From assembly GCF_003347605.1 (NCBI RefSeq), contig NZ_QDFZ01000011.1, positions 103,007 through 167,006 of the forward strand: a stretch of 64,000 nt of DNA, read 5' to 3'. The notes under the pieces were generated by a model. That model made no database searches. It worked only from the letters and a program-made list of their open reading frames with translations, and was not told the DNA's origin. Source of the stretch: Chryseobacterium sp. KLBC 52. Its GTDB lineage: Bacteria > Bacteroidota > Bacteroidia > Flavobacteriales > Weeksellaceae. Every line of letters begins with the position of its first letter. Position 1 is the first letter of the stretch. The translations under genes and the position numbers were made by a program. Positions 9,534-17,567 of the stretch are shown here, in pieces.

Positions 9534-10580
9534 TTAATTGTTTTCGGGTCTCAGGCTTCGTACCGTCTTACCTGCCTTCCACATTTCGCTTTCTCTCAGT
9601 TCTGCAAGTTCGGCTTCCAATTTTTCACGATAATCTGGTTTGCTGTTACTGTCGATAGAACGTTGTGCTTCGTTTCCTTTGGCTACGTTGTCATACAGTT
9701 CTTCAAACAAAGGCGAAGTAGCATCTCTGAAACGCTTCCACCAATCCAAAGCTCCCCTCTGAGCGGTTGTGCTGCAGTTGGCATACATCCAGTCCATTCC
9801 GTTTTCCGCTACCAAAGGCATTAATGACTGAGTCAATTCTTCCACCGTTTCATTAAAAGCTTCGGAGGGACTGTGGCCATTTTTTCTCAATACATCATAC
9901 TGAGCGGCAAATATTCCCTGTACAGCACCCATCAAAGTTCCACGTTCTCCGGCTAGGTCGCTGTATACTTCTTTTTTAAAGTCGGTTTCAAAAAGATATC
10001 CGCTTCCTATCGCAATACCTAATGCGGTTACTCTTTCTCGGGCTTTTCCTGTAGCATCCTGATAAACGGCAAAACTGCTATTCAGACCTCTGTCCTGTAA
10101 AAACATCCTTCTCAATGATGTTCCTGAACCTTTCGGTGCTACCAGAAATACATCTACATCGGCTGGAGGAACAATTCCTGTACGCTCGCTGAATGTAATT
10201 CCGAAACCATGAGAAAAGTACAACGCTTTTCCCGGAGTAAGATGCTGTTTTACTTTCGGCCAGTATTCTATCTGTGCGGCATCACTCAGAAGATAGCAGA
10301 TAACAGTTCCTTTTTCTAATGCTTCTTCGATTTCAAATAAAGTCTCTCCCGGTACAAATCCGTCTGCAACCGCTTTATCCCATGATTTGGAGTTTTTTCT
10401 CTGTCCTACAATTACGTTAATTCCGTTATCTTTCTGGTTCAAAGCCTGTCCCGGTCCCTGTACTCCATACCCAATTACTGCCACGACTTCATTTTTTAAT
10501 ACTTCCTGAGCTTTTTCCAATGGAAATTCTTCTCTTGTTACTACGTTCTCCTCTACTCCTCCAAAATTCAATTTTGCCAT
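9534..10580 (-). CDS. ilvC: Ketol-acid reductoisomerase, short class I
   Basis: IlvC converts acetolactate or acetohydroxybutyrate to the dihydroxy acids of the valine and isoleucine pathways, using NADPH and magnesium. The Rossmann-type motif AVIGYGVQGPGQALNQKDNG near residue 40 and the knotted C-terminal domain with acidic metal ligands (SDLAGERGTLMGAV; NETVEELTQS) are present. At 348 residues it is the short class I form. It sits between ilvN (40 bases upstream) and ilvA (11 bases downstream) in the same operon. Confidence 0.95.
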   Translation of the reverse strand: MAKLNFGGVEENVVTREEFPLEKAQEVLKNEVVAVIGYGVQGPGQALNQKDNGINVIVGQRKNSKSWDKAVADGFVPGETLFEIEEALEKGTVICYLLSDAAQIEYWPKVKQHLTPGKALYFSHGFGITFSERTGIVPPADVDVFLVAPKGSGTSLRRMFLQDRGLNSSFAVYQDATGKARERVTALGIAIGSGYLFETDFKKEVYSDLAGERGTLMGAVQGIFAAQYDVLRKNGHSPSEAFNETVEELTQSLMPLVAENGMDWMYANCSTTAQRGALDWWKRFRDATSPLFEELYDNVAKGNEAQRSIDSNSKPDYREKLEAELAELRESEMWKAGKTVRSLRPENN

Positions 10581-10620
10581 TTTTTTTGATTTTATTTATT
10601 GATGTTTAATTTTTTTGTGC

Positions 10621-10902
10621 TTAACTAGCATATTCTACTGCGGTCAGATACGGGTTTCTGTGGTAATGTACTTCCAGAACGTCTACCTGTTTTTCCATTT
10701 GTCTGCTGATCTTCTGAACAGAATCTTCTGTTTCTCTGATTACGATAACAAACTTTTTTACTTTTTCTATTCCTGAAGGGCCTACATTGAAGGTCACCAT
10801 AGAAATTCTTCTTCTTGAAAAAATAGCATTGATGCGGCTGATCAATCCTAAATAATCTTCTGTATACGCTGTAATGGTATATTCTTTATGATCTGTTTTC
10901 AT
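10621..10902 (-). CDS. ilvN: Acetolactate synthase small (regulatory) subunit, single ACT domain
   Basis: One ACT domain (ITAYTEDYLGLISRINAIFS, then a RRRISMVTFNVGPS turn) makes up nearly the whole 93-residue protein. This is as short as E. coli IlvN (96 aa) and lacks the C-terminal domain of IlvH-type subunits. In the family the subunit confers valine feedback and stimulates the catalytic IlvB subunit. Its start lies 11 bases after the ilvB stop, as expected for a holoenzyme pair. Confidence 0.9.
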   Translation of the reverse strand: MKTDHKEYTITAYTEDYLGLISRINAIFSRRRISMVTFNVGPSGIEKVKKFVIVIRETEDSVQKISRQMEKQVDVLEVHYHRNPYLTAVEYAS

Positions 10903-10913
10903 CTTTTATATTT

Positions 10914-12638
10914 TTAAACTTTATTATTTAATACAATCTCCGAAACACTTTTTCCCTGGGGAATCATCGGAAATACGTTGTGTTCTTTTCCTGTCATTAC
11001 TTCAAGGAGGAAAGATCCGTTGTAATCGAGCATTTCACGGAGTGCCCATTTTAAGTCTTCCCTCTCGGATACTTTTTTTCCGGGAATATTGTATCCCTTT
11101 GCCACCTGAACAAAATCAGGACTCTGAATATCTACTGAGGAATATCTTTCTTCATGAAACAATTCCTGCCACTGCCTTACCATTCCCAGATAGCAATTGT
11201 TAAGAATTAAAATCTTCACTTCCGGATGATACTGCATAATGGTTCCCAGTTCCTGAATATTCATCTGAGCTCCTCCATCACCCATCACGGCAATCACAGG
11301 GCGGCCGGTCTCTGCATAAAAGGCTCCAATCGCCGCGGGAAGACAGAATCCCATTGTTCCCAGCCCTCCGCTTGTAACGTTGGTTCGGGAATGTTTGAAA
11401 TGAGAATAGCGGCATGTTGCCATCTGATGCTGCCCTACATCTGTTACAATAATTGCTTCGCCTGCTGTGATCTCATTCAACTGGCGGATCACTTCTCCCA
11501 TTGTGATCTCACCTTCTTCCGGATACAGCTCCGTATGAATCAGGTTGATGGTTTCAATTTCATGACATTTTTTAAATCTTTTTTGCCAATGATGATGTTC
11601 TCTTTTTACGATCTTTTCTGTAAGAAGAGGAAGCGTATGTTTGCAGTTTCCCAAAACCGGAACATCCACTTTTACATTTTTATTGATCTCTGCGTTATCA
11701 ATATCCAGGTGAATAATCTTTGCCTGTTTTGCGTACTGATCCAATCTTCCGGTCACGCGGTCATCGAACCTCATTCCGACAGCAATTAAGACATCACATT
11801 CGTTGGTTAATATATTCGGGCCATAGTTTCCGTGCATTCCTACCATTCCTACAGCTTGTGGATGATGAGTAGGAATAGCACCCATCCCTAATACGGTCCA
11901 TGCAACGGGAATTCCTGATTTTTCAGCAAACTCTAAGAACTCTTTCTCAGCCTTTCCCAACATAATCCCCTGCCCCGCGATGATATATGGTTTTACTGCA
12001 TTATTGATCAGATGTGCTGCTTTTTTGATACTGTCAAAACATGGGTCAGGATCGGGTTTATAGCTTCTTAGCGAAGAACATGGCGAGTATCCTTTATAAT
12101 CAACAGACTGTAACTGGGCATTTTTGGTCACGTCAACCAATACGGGACCGGGACGGCCTGATTTTGCGATATAGAATGCTTTTGCCAATACTTCAGGAAG
12201 CTCATTGGCATCAGTCACCTGATAATTCCATTTGGTAACCGGGCTTGTAATGTTCATTACATCTATTTCCTGAAAGGCATCGGTTCCGAGAAGGTGTTCA
12301 AAAACCTGTCCGGTAATACAGACCAAAGGAGTATTATCCAATAACGCATCTGCCAAACCTGTTACAAGATTGGTTGCTCCAGGGCCACTTGTAGCTAATA
12401 CAACACCGACTTCTCCTGAGACTCTTGCCAAACCTTGTGCTGCATGTACTGCTGCTTGCTCGTGGCGTACAAGTATATGTTTAAGATTTTCCTGATAGTC
12501 GTAAAGGGCATCATAAATTGGAATAATGGCACCTCCCGGATATCCGAAAACGGTTTTCACTCCTTCCTGAAGAAAGGCTTCAAGAATGATCCGGCTTCCG
12601 CTCAGTTGTATTTCTGTTGATAAATTCAGGTTTTCCAT
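10914..12638 (-). CDS. ilvB: Acetolactate synthase large (catalytic) subunit
   Basis: This is a thiamine-diphosphate enzyme that condenses two pyruvates, or pyruvate and 2-oxobutanoate. The N-terminal motif with the catalytic glutamate region (FGYPGGAIIPIYDALYDY; LVRHEQAAVHAAQG), the central FAD-binding domain and the C-terminal ThDP/Mg motif GDGGAQMNIQELGTI ending in NN are all intact. 574 residues is the usual family length. Only 4 bases separate it from ilvD upstream. Confidence 0.96.
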   Translation of the reverse strand: MENLNLSTEIQLSGSRIILEAFLQEGVKTVFGYPGGAIIPIYDALYDYQENLKHILVRHEQAAVHAAQGLARVSGEVGVVLATSGPGATNLVTGLADALLDNTPLVCITGQVFEHLLGTDAFQEIDVMNITSPVTKWNYQVTDANELPEVLAKAFYIAKSGRPGPVLVDVTKNAQLQSVDYKGYSPCSSLRSYKPDPDPCFDSIKKAAHLINNAVKPYIIAGQGIMLGKAEKEFLEFAEKSGIPVAWTVLGMGAIPTHHPQAVGMVGMHGNYGPNILTNECDVLIAVGMRFDDRVTGRLDQYAKQAKIIHLDIDNAEINKNVKVDVPVLGNCKHTLPLLTEKIVKREHHHWQKRFKKCHEIETINLIHTELYPEEGEITMGEVIRQLNEITAGEAIIVTDVGQHQMATCRYSHFKHSRTNVTSGGLGTMGFCLPAAIGAFYAETGRPVIAVMGDGGAQMNIQELGTIMQYHPEVKILILNNCYLGMVRQWQELFHEERYSSVDIQSPDFVQVAKGYNIPGKKVSEREDLKWALREMLDYNGSFLLEVMTGKEHNVFPMIPQGKSVSEIVLNNKV

Positions 12639-12642
12639 ATTT

Positions 12643-14325
12643 TTATTGAGTGATTTCGTCTGTTACACAGCCTTCTGCGGCTGACGATACGGTTAATGCA
12701 TATTTATAAAGCAATCCTTTCTGTACTTTAAGTGAAGGCTTTTGCCATCCTTTCTTTCTTCTTTCTATTTCTTCTTCTGAAACTTTAAGCTGTATGGTAT
12801 TGTTGACAGCATCAATTTCAATCAGGTCATCATCATTAACAAAAGCGATCAGACCTCCTTCGTGAGCTTCGGGAGTGATGTGTCCTACTACAAAACCATG
12901 AGTTCCTCCGCTAAACCTTCCGTCTGTAATCAAGGCAACACTACTTCCAAGGCCAGCTCCGATCAACGCACTGGTGGGTTTCAGCATTTCAGGCATTCCG
13001 GGAGCTCCCTTCGGACCTTCATGACGGATGACAATGACATCACCATGTTGTACGGTTCCATCCTGAATTCCTCTGATCAGATTTTTTTCACCATCAAATA
13101 CACGGGCTTTGCCTACGAAACGTTCGCCTTCTTTTCCTGTAATTTTGGCTACACTTCCTTTTTCAGCAAGATTTCCGTATAATATTCTCAGGTGCCCTGT
13201 CTCTTTTACAGGTTCTGATAATGGCTTAATGATTTTTTGAGTCGTAAAATCCAGATCGGGGACATTTTCTAAATTCTCTGCTACTGTCTTTCCGGTTACC
13301 GTTAAGCAGTCACCGTGTAATAATCCATGGTTCAAAAGGTATTTCATTACTGATGGTATTCCTCCGTGCTCATACAGATCCTGCATCAGGTATTTCCCGC
13401 TTGGTTTTAAATCTGCCAGCACCGGAGTTTTATCGCTCATCTTCTGGAAATCATCCTGAGTAAGGGGAACTCCCACACTTTTTGCCATGGCTATAAAATG
13501 CAGAACGGCATTGGTACTTCCTCCGAGAATAACAATCATTCGCAACGCATTTTCAAAAGCTTTACGAGTCATGATATCCGAAGGTTTAATGTCTTTTTCC
13601 AGTAATACTTTCAGATATTTCCCTGCTTCCAGGCATTCTTCCTGTTTTTCTTTGCTTAAAGCGGGATTGGAAGAAGAATACGGAAGGCTCATTCCTAATG
13701 CTTCTATGGCAGAAGCCATTGTATTGGCGGTATACATTCCACCACATGCCCCTGCTCCGGGACAGGAATTTTTCACAACTCCATCGAAATCTTCTTCTGT
13801 GATTTCTCCTGCAATCTTTTTCCCTAATGCTTCAAAAGCAGAAACAATATTAAGCTGTTCACCTTTATAGCAGCCGGGAGCAATTGTTCCTCCGTACACC
13901 ATGATGGATGGTCTGTTCAGCCTTCCCATCGCGATGATGGTTCCGGGCATATTTTTGTCACAACCAGGCAATGCGATCAATCCGTCATAGTATTGTGCTC
14001 CACAGATGGCTTCGATACTGTCTGCAATTACATCACGGCTTACCAGAGAATAGCGCATTCCATCTGTTCCGTTGCTCATTCCGTCACTTACTCCGATGGT
14101 GTTAAAAATCAATCCGGCTAATCCGTGGTTCCATGTTCCTTTTTTTACTACCTGAGCCAGATCATTCAAATGCATATTACAAGTGTTCCCGTCATAGCCC
14201 ATGCTGGCAATTCCGACCTGAGCCTTATGCATATCTTCTTCTGTAAATCCTATCCCGTACAACATGGCTTTGGCTGCGGGCTGTTCGCTATTTTGCGTGA
14301 ATGTTTTTGAATATTTATTTAACAT
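12643..14325 (-). CDS. ilvD: Dihydroxy-acid dehydratase
   Basis: IlvD is an iron-sulfur enzyme of the IlvD/Edd family that makes the 2-oxo acids of the valine and isoleucine pathways. The cluster-ligand cysteines are visible in [24 protein letters not shown] and [19 protein letters not shown], and the C-terminal [16 protein letters not shown] motif is intact. 560 residues is normal. It lies 180 bases after ilvE in the same orientation; I saw no strong terminator in that gap, so the genes are probably co-transcribed. Confidence 0.96.
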   Translation of the reverse strand: MLNKYSKTFTQNSEQPAAKAMLYGIGFTEEDMHKAQVGIASMGYDGNTCNMHLNDLAQVVKKGTWNHGLAGLIFNTIGVSDGMSNGTDGMRYSLVSRDVIADSIEAICGAQYYDGLIALPGCDKNMPGTIIAMGRLNRPSIMVYGGTIAPGCYKGEQLNIVSAFEALGKKIAGEITEEDFDGVVKNSCPGAGACGGMYTANTMASAIEALGMSLPYSSSNPALSKEKQEECLEAGKYLKVLLEKDIKPSDIMTRKAFENALRMIVILGGSTNAVLHFIAMAKSVGVPLTQDDFQKMSDKTPVLADLKPSGKYLMQDLYEHGGIPSVMKYLLNHGLLHGDCLTVTGKTVAENLENVPDLDFTTQKIIKPLSEPVKETGHLRILYGNLAEKGSVAKITGKEGERFVGKARVFDGEKNLIRGIQDGTVQHGDVIVIRHEGPKGAPGMPEMLKPTSALIGAGLGSSVALITDGRFSGGTHGFVVGHITPEAHEGGLIAFVNDDDLIEIDAVNNTIQLKVSEEEIERRKKGWQKPSLKVQKGLLYKYALTVSSAAEGCVTDEITQ

Positions 14326-14505
14326 ACTTTTCCTACATTTTCTATTCTTTTTCTCTTCTTCAAATAGAGTTCTTTACTAAATTTTGATCCAAAACTACAT
14401 TTTGTAATATTCTTTTCATTTTCATTTTTTCTAAAAACTACAATATTCAATTATTAAGAAAATAGATTCATTGAATTGATAATCAAATATTTAAATTCAT
14501 AATAT

Positions 14506-15378
14506 TTACAATGACAGAACTCTTACTAATTTTAAATATGCCTGTTGTACTCTCCCGCTTGCAGTATTTTTCCAGTCTTTCGTAAAAGGAATATCATCGA
14601 GTGAATCCAAGGCAACAATTTCTGCTGCCGTACCACAGAAAAAGCCTGCATCTGCACCCCTCATTTCCTCAGGTTTAAAAAAGGTTTCTTTTACAGGAAT
14701 GTCAAGCTCATCGCAGATCTCCATAACGGTTTGTCTTGTGATTCCCGGAAGGATACTTCCTTTAGCCGGAGTGTATAAAACCCCGTCTTTTTCATAGAAC
14801 ACGTTAGCTCCCGAGCTCTCAGCAACATTTCCGTTTTCATCCAGAACCAGCGCTTCATCATATCCTTTGTCTTTGGCATCCTGGCAGGCCAATATAGAGT
14901 TTACATAATGTCCTCCTACTTTGGCTTCCACCTTGAAAGCCTTAGGATTAGGACGCTGAAAAGGGGAAGTCATAATTTTCATTTTATCTGCCAGATAGCC
15001 GTTATTCCATTCCCAGGCAAGCAATGACAGATAAGATTTTTGTCCTTTTGAGAGTGACATATTGGGTGAACATGTGACCAACGGACGGATATAAGCATCT
15101 GTAAACCCATTACGATCCAGAAGTTCATAGGTAAGTTCTGTAAGCTGATTTACGGAATAATCGAAAGGAATATGCATGAGTTCTGCTGATCTTTTCAGTC
15201 TTTCGTAGTGTTCTTTTGCTTTAAAAATTTGAGTTCCACGATCTGTGCTGTAGGATTTAATTCCTTCAAAAACAGAATACCCATAGTGAAGAGATTGTCC
15301 ATACAGATCTGTTCCGGCATCTTTCGCTTTCATAAATTTTCCGTCAAAATAGATGGTCGTGTCGTCGTTGTAATACAT
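14506..15378 (-). CDS. ilvE: Branched-chain amino acid aminotransferase
   Basis: A fold-type IV PLP aminotransferase that catalyses the last step for Ile, Val and Leu. The PLP lysine sits in EAKVGGHYVNSILACQDAKD near residue 150; AESSGANVFYEKDG and GSILPGITRQTV are family signatures. At 290 residues it is the shorter bacterial form. It is the first structural gene of the operon. Between its start and the promoter lie two leader peptides, each followed by a terminator, so its expression should depend on charged tRNA-Ile levels. Confidence 0.95.
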   Translation of the reverse strand: MYYNDDTTIYFDGKFMKAKDAGTDLYGQSLHYGYSVFEGIKSYSTDRGTQIFKAKEHYERLKRSAELMHIPFDYSVNQLTELTYELLDRNGFTDAYIRPLVTCSPNMSLSKGQKSYLSLLAWEWNNGYLADKMKIMTSPFQRPNPKAFKVEAKVGGHYVNSILACQDAKDKGYDEALVLDENGNVAESSGANVFYEKDGVLYTPAKGSILPGITRQTVMEICDELDIPVKETFFKPEEMRGADAGFFCGTAAEIVALDSLDDIPFTKDWKNTASGRVQQAYLKLVRVLSL

Positions 15379-15413
15379 GTTATAGGGGTTTAAAAAAAAT
15401 TAACAAATGGGAA

Positions 15414-15445
15414 TAAAAAAAGCCCTCTCACACTGTGAGAGGGCT
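15414..15445 (-). terminator. Attenuator terminator 2 of the ilv operon
   Basis: On the minus strand the 11-bp stem AGCCCTCTCAC / GTGAGAGGGCT (loop AGT) is followed at once by a run of T. It sits between the second leader peptide and ilvE. The competing partner is TGTGAGAAGG at 15480-15471, over the leader stop codon, which can pair with CCCTCTCACA of the 5' arm and loop (one G-U), excluding the terminator. Confidence 0.9.
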
Positions 15446-15475
15446 CAATATATGTACAGTCATACATCTTCCTTC

Positions 15476-15532
15476 TCACAGACGCAAGGGAATAATAATG
15501 ACGATAATAATTACTGATAATAACTGATACAT
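15476..15532 (-). CDS. Ilv leader peptide 2 (18 aa, Ile-rich)
   Basis: Reads MYQLLSVIIIVIIIPLRL on the minus strand, with six Ile, two Val and four Leu in 18 residues, and ends in TGA. It lies between terminator 1 and terminator 2 upstream of ilvE. An in-frame TAG four codons upstream fixes the start at this ATG. The composition matches the control peptide of a ribosome-mediated attenuator: stalling at Ile codons would leave the stop-codon region free to form the antiterminator. Confidence 0.85.
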   Translation of the reverse strand: MYQLLSVIIIVIIIPLRL

Positions 15533-15555
15533 ATTCTTATACTATAAAAAATTAA

Positions 15556-15591
15556 AAACAAAAAAACCGTTTCATAATTTGAAACGGTTTT
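15556..15591 (-). terminator. Attenuator terminator 1 of the ilv operon
   Basis: On the minus strand AAAACCGTTTC (15591-15581) and GAAACGGTTTT (15573-15563) form an 11-bp stem with a 7-base loop, followed by a T-rich tail. The segment GAAACGG at 15631-15625, inside the end of leader peptide 1, duplicates the 3' arm and can pair with CCGTTTC of the 5' arm as an antiterminator. Confidence 0.9.
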
Positions 15592-15616
15592 ATATATAAT
15601 TTAAATTAAAATCTAT

Positions 15617-15700
15617 TTAAAATGCCGTTTCCTTACTGTTGTTAATGACAACAGCAATAATAGAAATGACAATAATATTTTTCTGATTCGTAAAATTCAT
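15617..15700 (-). CDS. Ilv leader peptide 1 (27 aa, Ile/Val-rich)
   Basis: A minus-strand frame from ATG at 15700 to TAA at 15617. After MNFTNQKN it reads IIVISIIAVVI, so 9 of 11 consecutive residues are Ile or Val, then NNSKETAF. It is too short for ordinary gene calling but has its own promoter, with the -7 element ending 4 bases before the ATG, and is followed by a terminator. This is the expected control peptide for an isoleucine/valine operon. Confidence 0.87.
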   Translation of the reverse strand: MNFTNQKNIIVISIIAVVINNSKETAF

Positions 15701-15704
15701 ACTG

Positions 15705-15734
15705 CAAATGTATAAACTTTTTAATTACTCACAA
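15705..15734 (-). promoter_or_regulatory. Promoter of the ilv operon
   Basis: On the minus strand, TTG at 15734-15732, a 19-base spacer, then TACATTTG at 15712-15705: a complete match to the Bacteroidota consensus TTG-N17..23-TAnnTTTG. Leader peptide 1 starts 4 bases after the -7 element, so the transcript would begin at or next to its ATG. Confidence 0.8.
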
Positions 15735-15750
15735 GTTTTTTTTGCACTTT

Positions 15751-16617
15751 TTATTTTTTTCGTAAAAAATGGTTCAGTGTTTCCTTTGCTTCAGCCACAT
15801 CATGAACCCTTAAAATCTTTGCCCCCTGTTCCAACACTTCCCTATGAAGTTTTTGTGTTTCCTCATTGATATCCAGCGGTGATTTTCCAAGAGGTTTGTA
15901 GATAAATGACTTTCTGGAAATACCTATTAAAAGAGGAAATTTTCCAAATCCCAGATATTCAACTTCATGGATCATTTTCATCTGATCTTCTACTGTTTTT
16001 CCGAAGCCAAAACCAGGATCAAGAATGATATCATTTACTCCTTTTTCTAAAAGTTCTTTTGTTTTTTTTGCAAAATACTGGTTCACTTCCAGTGTAATAT
16101 CTTCAAACTTTATTTTATGATGCATGGTCTCGTAGGAAGGGTTTACATGCATCAGAATGTAAGGCAGCCTCGTTTCAGCAGCTGTATCAAACATTTCTGC
16201 ATCATATTGACCGCCAGAAATATCATTGATCAGATCAATTCCTTCATTAAATCCAAATTTCACTGTTTCTGCATAAAAAGTATCCAGGGAAATCAAGGCT
16301 TCCGGAAATTCTTTTTTGATCAGAGAAATAAGATTTCCAATTCTGTTTATTTCTTCTTTCGCACTTAAAAATTCTGCATTGGGACGTGTAGACTGAGGAC
16401 CAATATCCAGTATTTCTGCTCCTTCCTTCAACAGTTTTCCGGCGTGGTTCAACGCTGATTTTTCATTATTGAATTTTCCGCCGTCAGAGAAAGAATCCGG
16501 TGTCATATTGAGGATTCCCATGATTTTTGGAGTGTCCAGTTGTACTAAACGGCCGTTGCAATTGATTGAGTAGGTTGGAGGGTTTGAGTGTGGGAGCGTT
16601 GGAGAGTTGGAGAGCAT
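15751..16617 (-). CDS. folP: Dihydropteroate synthase
   Basis: FolP joins p-aminobenzoate to the pterin pyrophosphate in folate synthesis and is the sulfonamide target. The TIM-barrel motifs GILNMTPDSFSDGG, LDIGPQSTRP, INDISGGQYD, LDPGFGFGK and LIGISRKSFI are intact. The ATG at 16617 gives an N-terminal extension (MLSNSPTLPHSNPP) translated from repeat-like DNA, but no other ATG precedes the core, and a -7 element lies 51 bases upstream. The extension probably varies between strains. The gene ends 17 bases before the ilv promoter and is not part of that operon. Confidence 0.92.
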   Translation of the reverse strand: MLSNSPTLPHSNPPTYSINCNGRLVQLDTPKIMGILNMTPDSFSDGGKFNNEKSALNHAGKLLKEGAEILDIGPQSTRPNAEFLSAKEEINRIGNLISLIKKEFPEALISLDTFYAETVKFGFNEGIDLINDISGGQYDAEMFDTAAETRLPYILMHVNPSYETMHHKIKFEDITLEVNQYFAKKTKELLEKGVNDIILDPGFGFGKTVEDQMKMIHEVEYLGFGKFPLLIGISRKSFIYKPLGKSPLDINEETQKLHREVLEQGAKILRVHDVAEAKETLNHFLRKK

Positions 16618-16661
16618 GAGTTGGATGATGATTGATGAATGATAATTGATGAATGACTTCT

Positions 16662-16960
16662 GTAGTGCAAAATTAGTGATTTATGAGTTTTTAATGAGAA
16701 GAAATTAGAAATTATAGGCTGGAAGATATTAATTATGAATGATGAATAATAAGTTATGAGTTTAATTCCTACACTTTCAAACTCTACTACCTCAAATCTC
16801 CTTATCCCAAACCCAAAATGTTCCCACTCTCTCCCCCTAAAACCCTCTTACTCTAAAACTCTAAAACCCAACAACTCGAAACCCGAAACTCTAAAACTCT
16901 CTCACCCTCAAACCCTCAAACCCTCAGATCCACAAACTCAGCTCATCAAATTCAAAAATC
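16662..16960. repeat. Degenerate intergenic repeat carrying the folP promoter
   Basis: No gene is supported between folP and the DUF1599 gene. The plus strand from about 16800 is built of variants of CTCTAAAACC and CCCTCAAA. The part at 16662-16865 is, inverted, about four-fifths identical by eye to 28630-28845 upstream of tsaE. The shared segment includes the TAnnTTTG-type element nearest each gene. Confidence 0.75.
16668..16675 (-). promoter_or_regulatory. -7 element of folP (TAATTTTG)
   Basis: TAATTTTG on the minus strand matches TAnnTTTG and lies 51 bases before the folP ATG. It occupies the same place in the inverted repeat as the tsaE -7 element. Confidence 0.55.
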
Positions 16961-16974
16961 TAAAACCGAATTCG

Positions 16975-16982
16975 TATATTTG
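16975..16982 (+). promoter_or_regulatory. -7 element of the DUF1599 operon (TATATTTG)
   Basis: TATATTTG fits TAnnTTTG and ends 17 bases before the start codon of the DUF1599 gene. Confidence 0.5.
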
Positions 16983-16999
16983 GAAGATTAAGAAAATTT

Positions 17000-17566
17000 A
17001 TGCTAAAAACATCAGTACAGTTCGAGAAAGTTATCAGTCAGTGCCGTGATCTTTTCGGTAAAAAATTACAGGATTATGGTGCAGCATGGAGGGTTTTGAG
17101 ACCGAGCTCCATTACGGATCAGATTTATATCAAAGTCAACAGAATCCGTACGCTGCAAATGACTGATAAAAAAATGGTGGATGAAAGTGAAGAAGATGAA
17201 TTTATCGCCATTGTGAACTATTCTATCATTGGACTTATTCAGTTAGAGAAAGGTCTTTCCAATGATTTCAATGAAAACAAAGAAGAAATTTTAGGTCTTT
17301 ATGACCAATATGCCAATGAAGCAAAGGCTTTGATGGAAAGAAAAAACCATGATTATGGCGAGGCATGGAGAGATATGAGAATCTCTTCGATTACAGATCT
17401 TATTTATCAGAAAGTACTGAGAACCAAGCAAATTGAGGATAACCAGGGACAAACTATCGTTTCGGAAGGTCTCGATGCCAATTATTTCGATATGCTGAAT
17501 TATGCAGTCTTCTGCCTGATCAAATTCTCAGAAAAAGAAAATCAATTCGAACCCAAAAATATTTAA
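17000..17566 (+). CDS. DUF1599 family protein with two internal repeats
   Basis: The protein consists of two copies of one unit: DYGAAWRVLRPSSITDQIYI near residue 26 and DYGEAWRDMRISSITDLIYQ near residue 119, each inside a helical segment. This duplication is typical of DUF1599, which has been grouped with nucleotide-modification-associated proteins. I see no signal peptide. The biochemical role in this organism is unknown. The BT_3928-like gene starts 1 base after its stop codon, so they form an operon. Confidence 0.8.
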   Translation: MLKTSVQFEKVISQCRDLFGKKLQDYGAAWRVLRPSSITDQIYIKVNRIRTLQMTDKKMVDESEEDEFIAIVNYSIIGLIQLEKGLSNDFNENKEEILGLYDQYANEAKALMERKNHDYGEAWRDMRISSITDLIYQKVLRTKQIEDNQGQTIVSEGLDANYFDMLNYAVFCLIKFSEKENQFEPKNI

Positions 17567-17567
17567 T

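Noticed and set aside
11226..11789. 187-residue plus-strand frame opposite ilvB
   Set aside because: Antisense shadow of a conserved catalytic gene with no independent signal.
16800..16930. Telomere-like CCCTAAA repeats
   Set aside because: The units are degenerate and mixed, inside a circular-type chromosomal context between ordinary genes; no hairpin end or linear replicon gene is present.
16756..17049. 97-residue frame rich in Ser, Thr, Pro, Leu upstream of the DUF1599 gene
   Set aside because: It is a translation of degenerate CTCTAAAACC-type repeats and overlaps the start of the DUF1599 gene; no conserved features.
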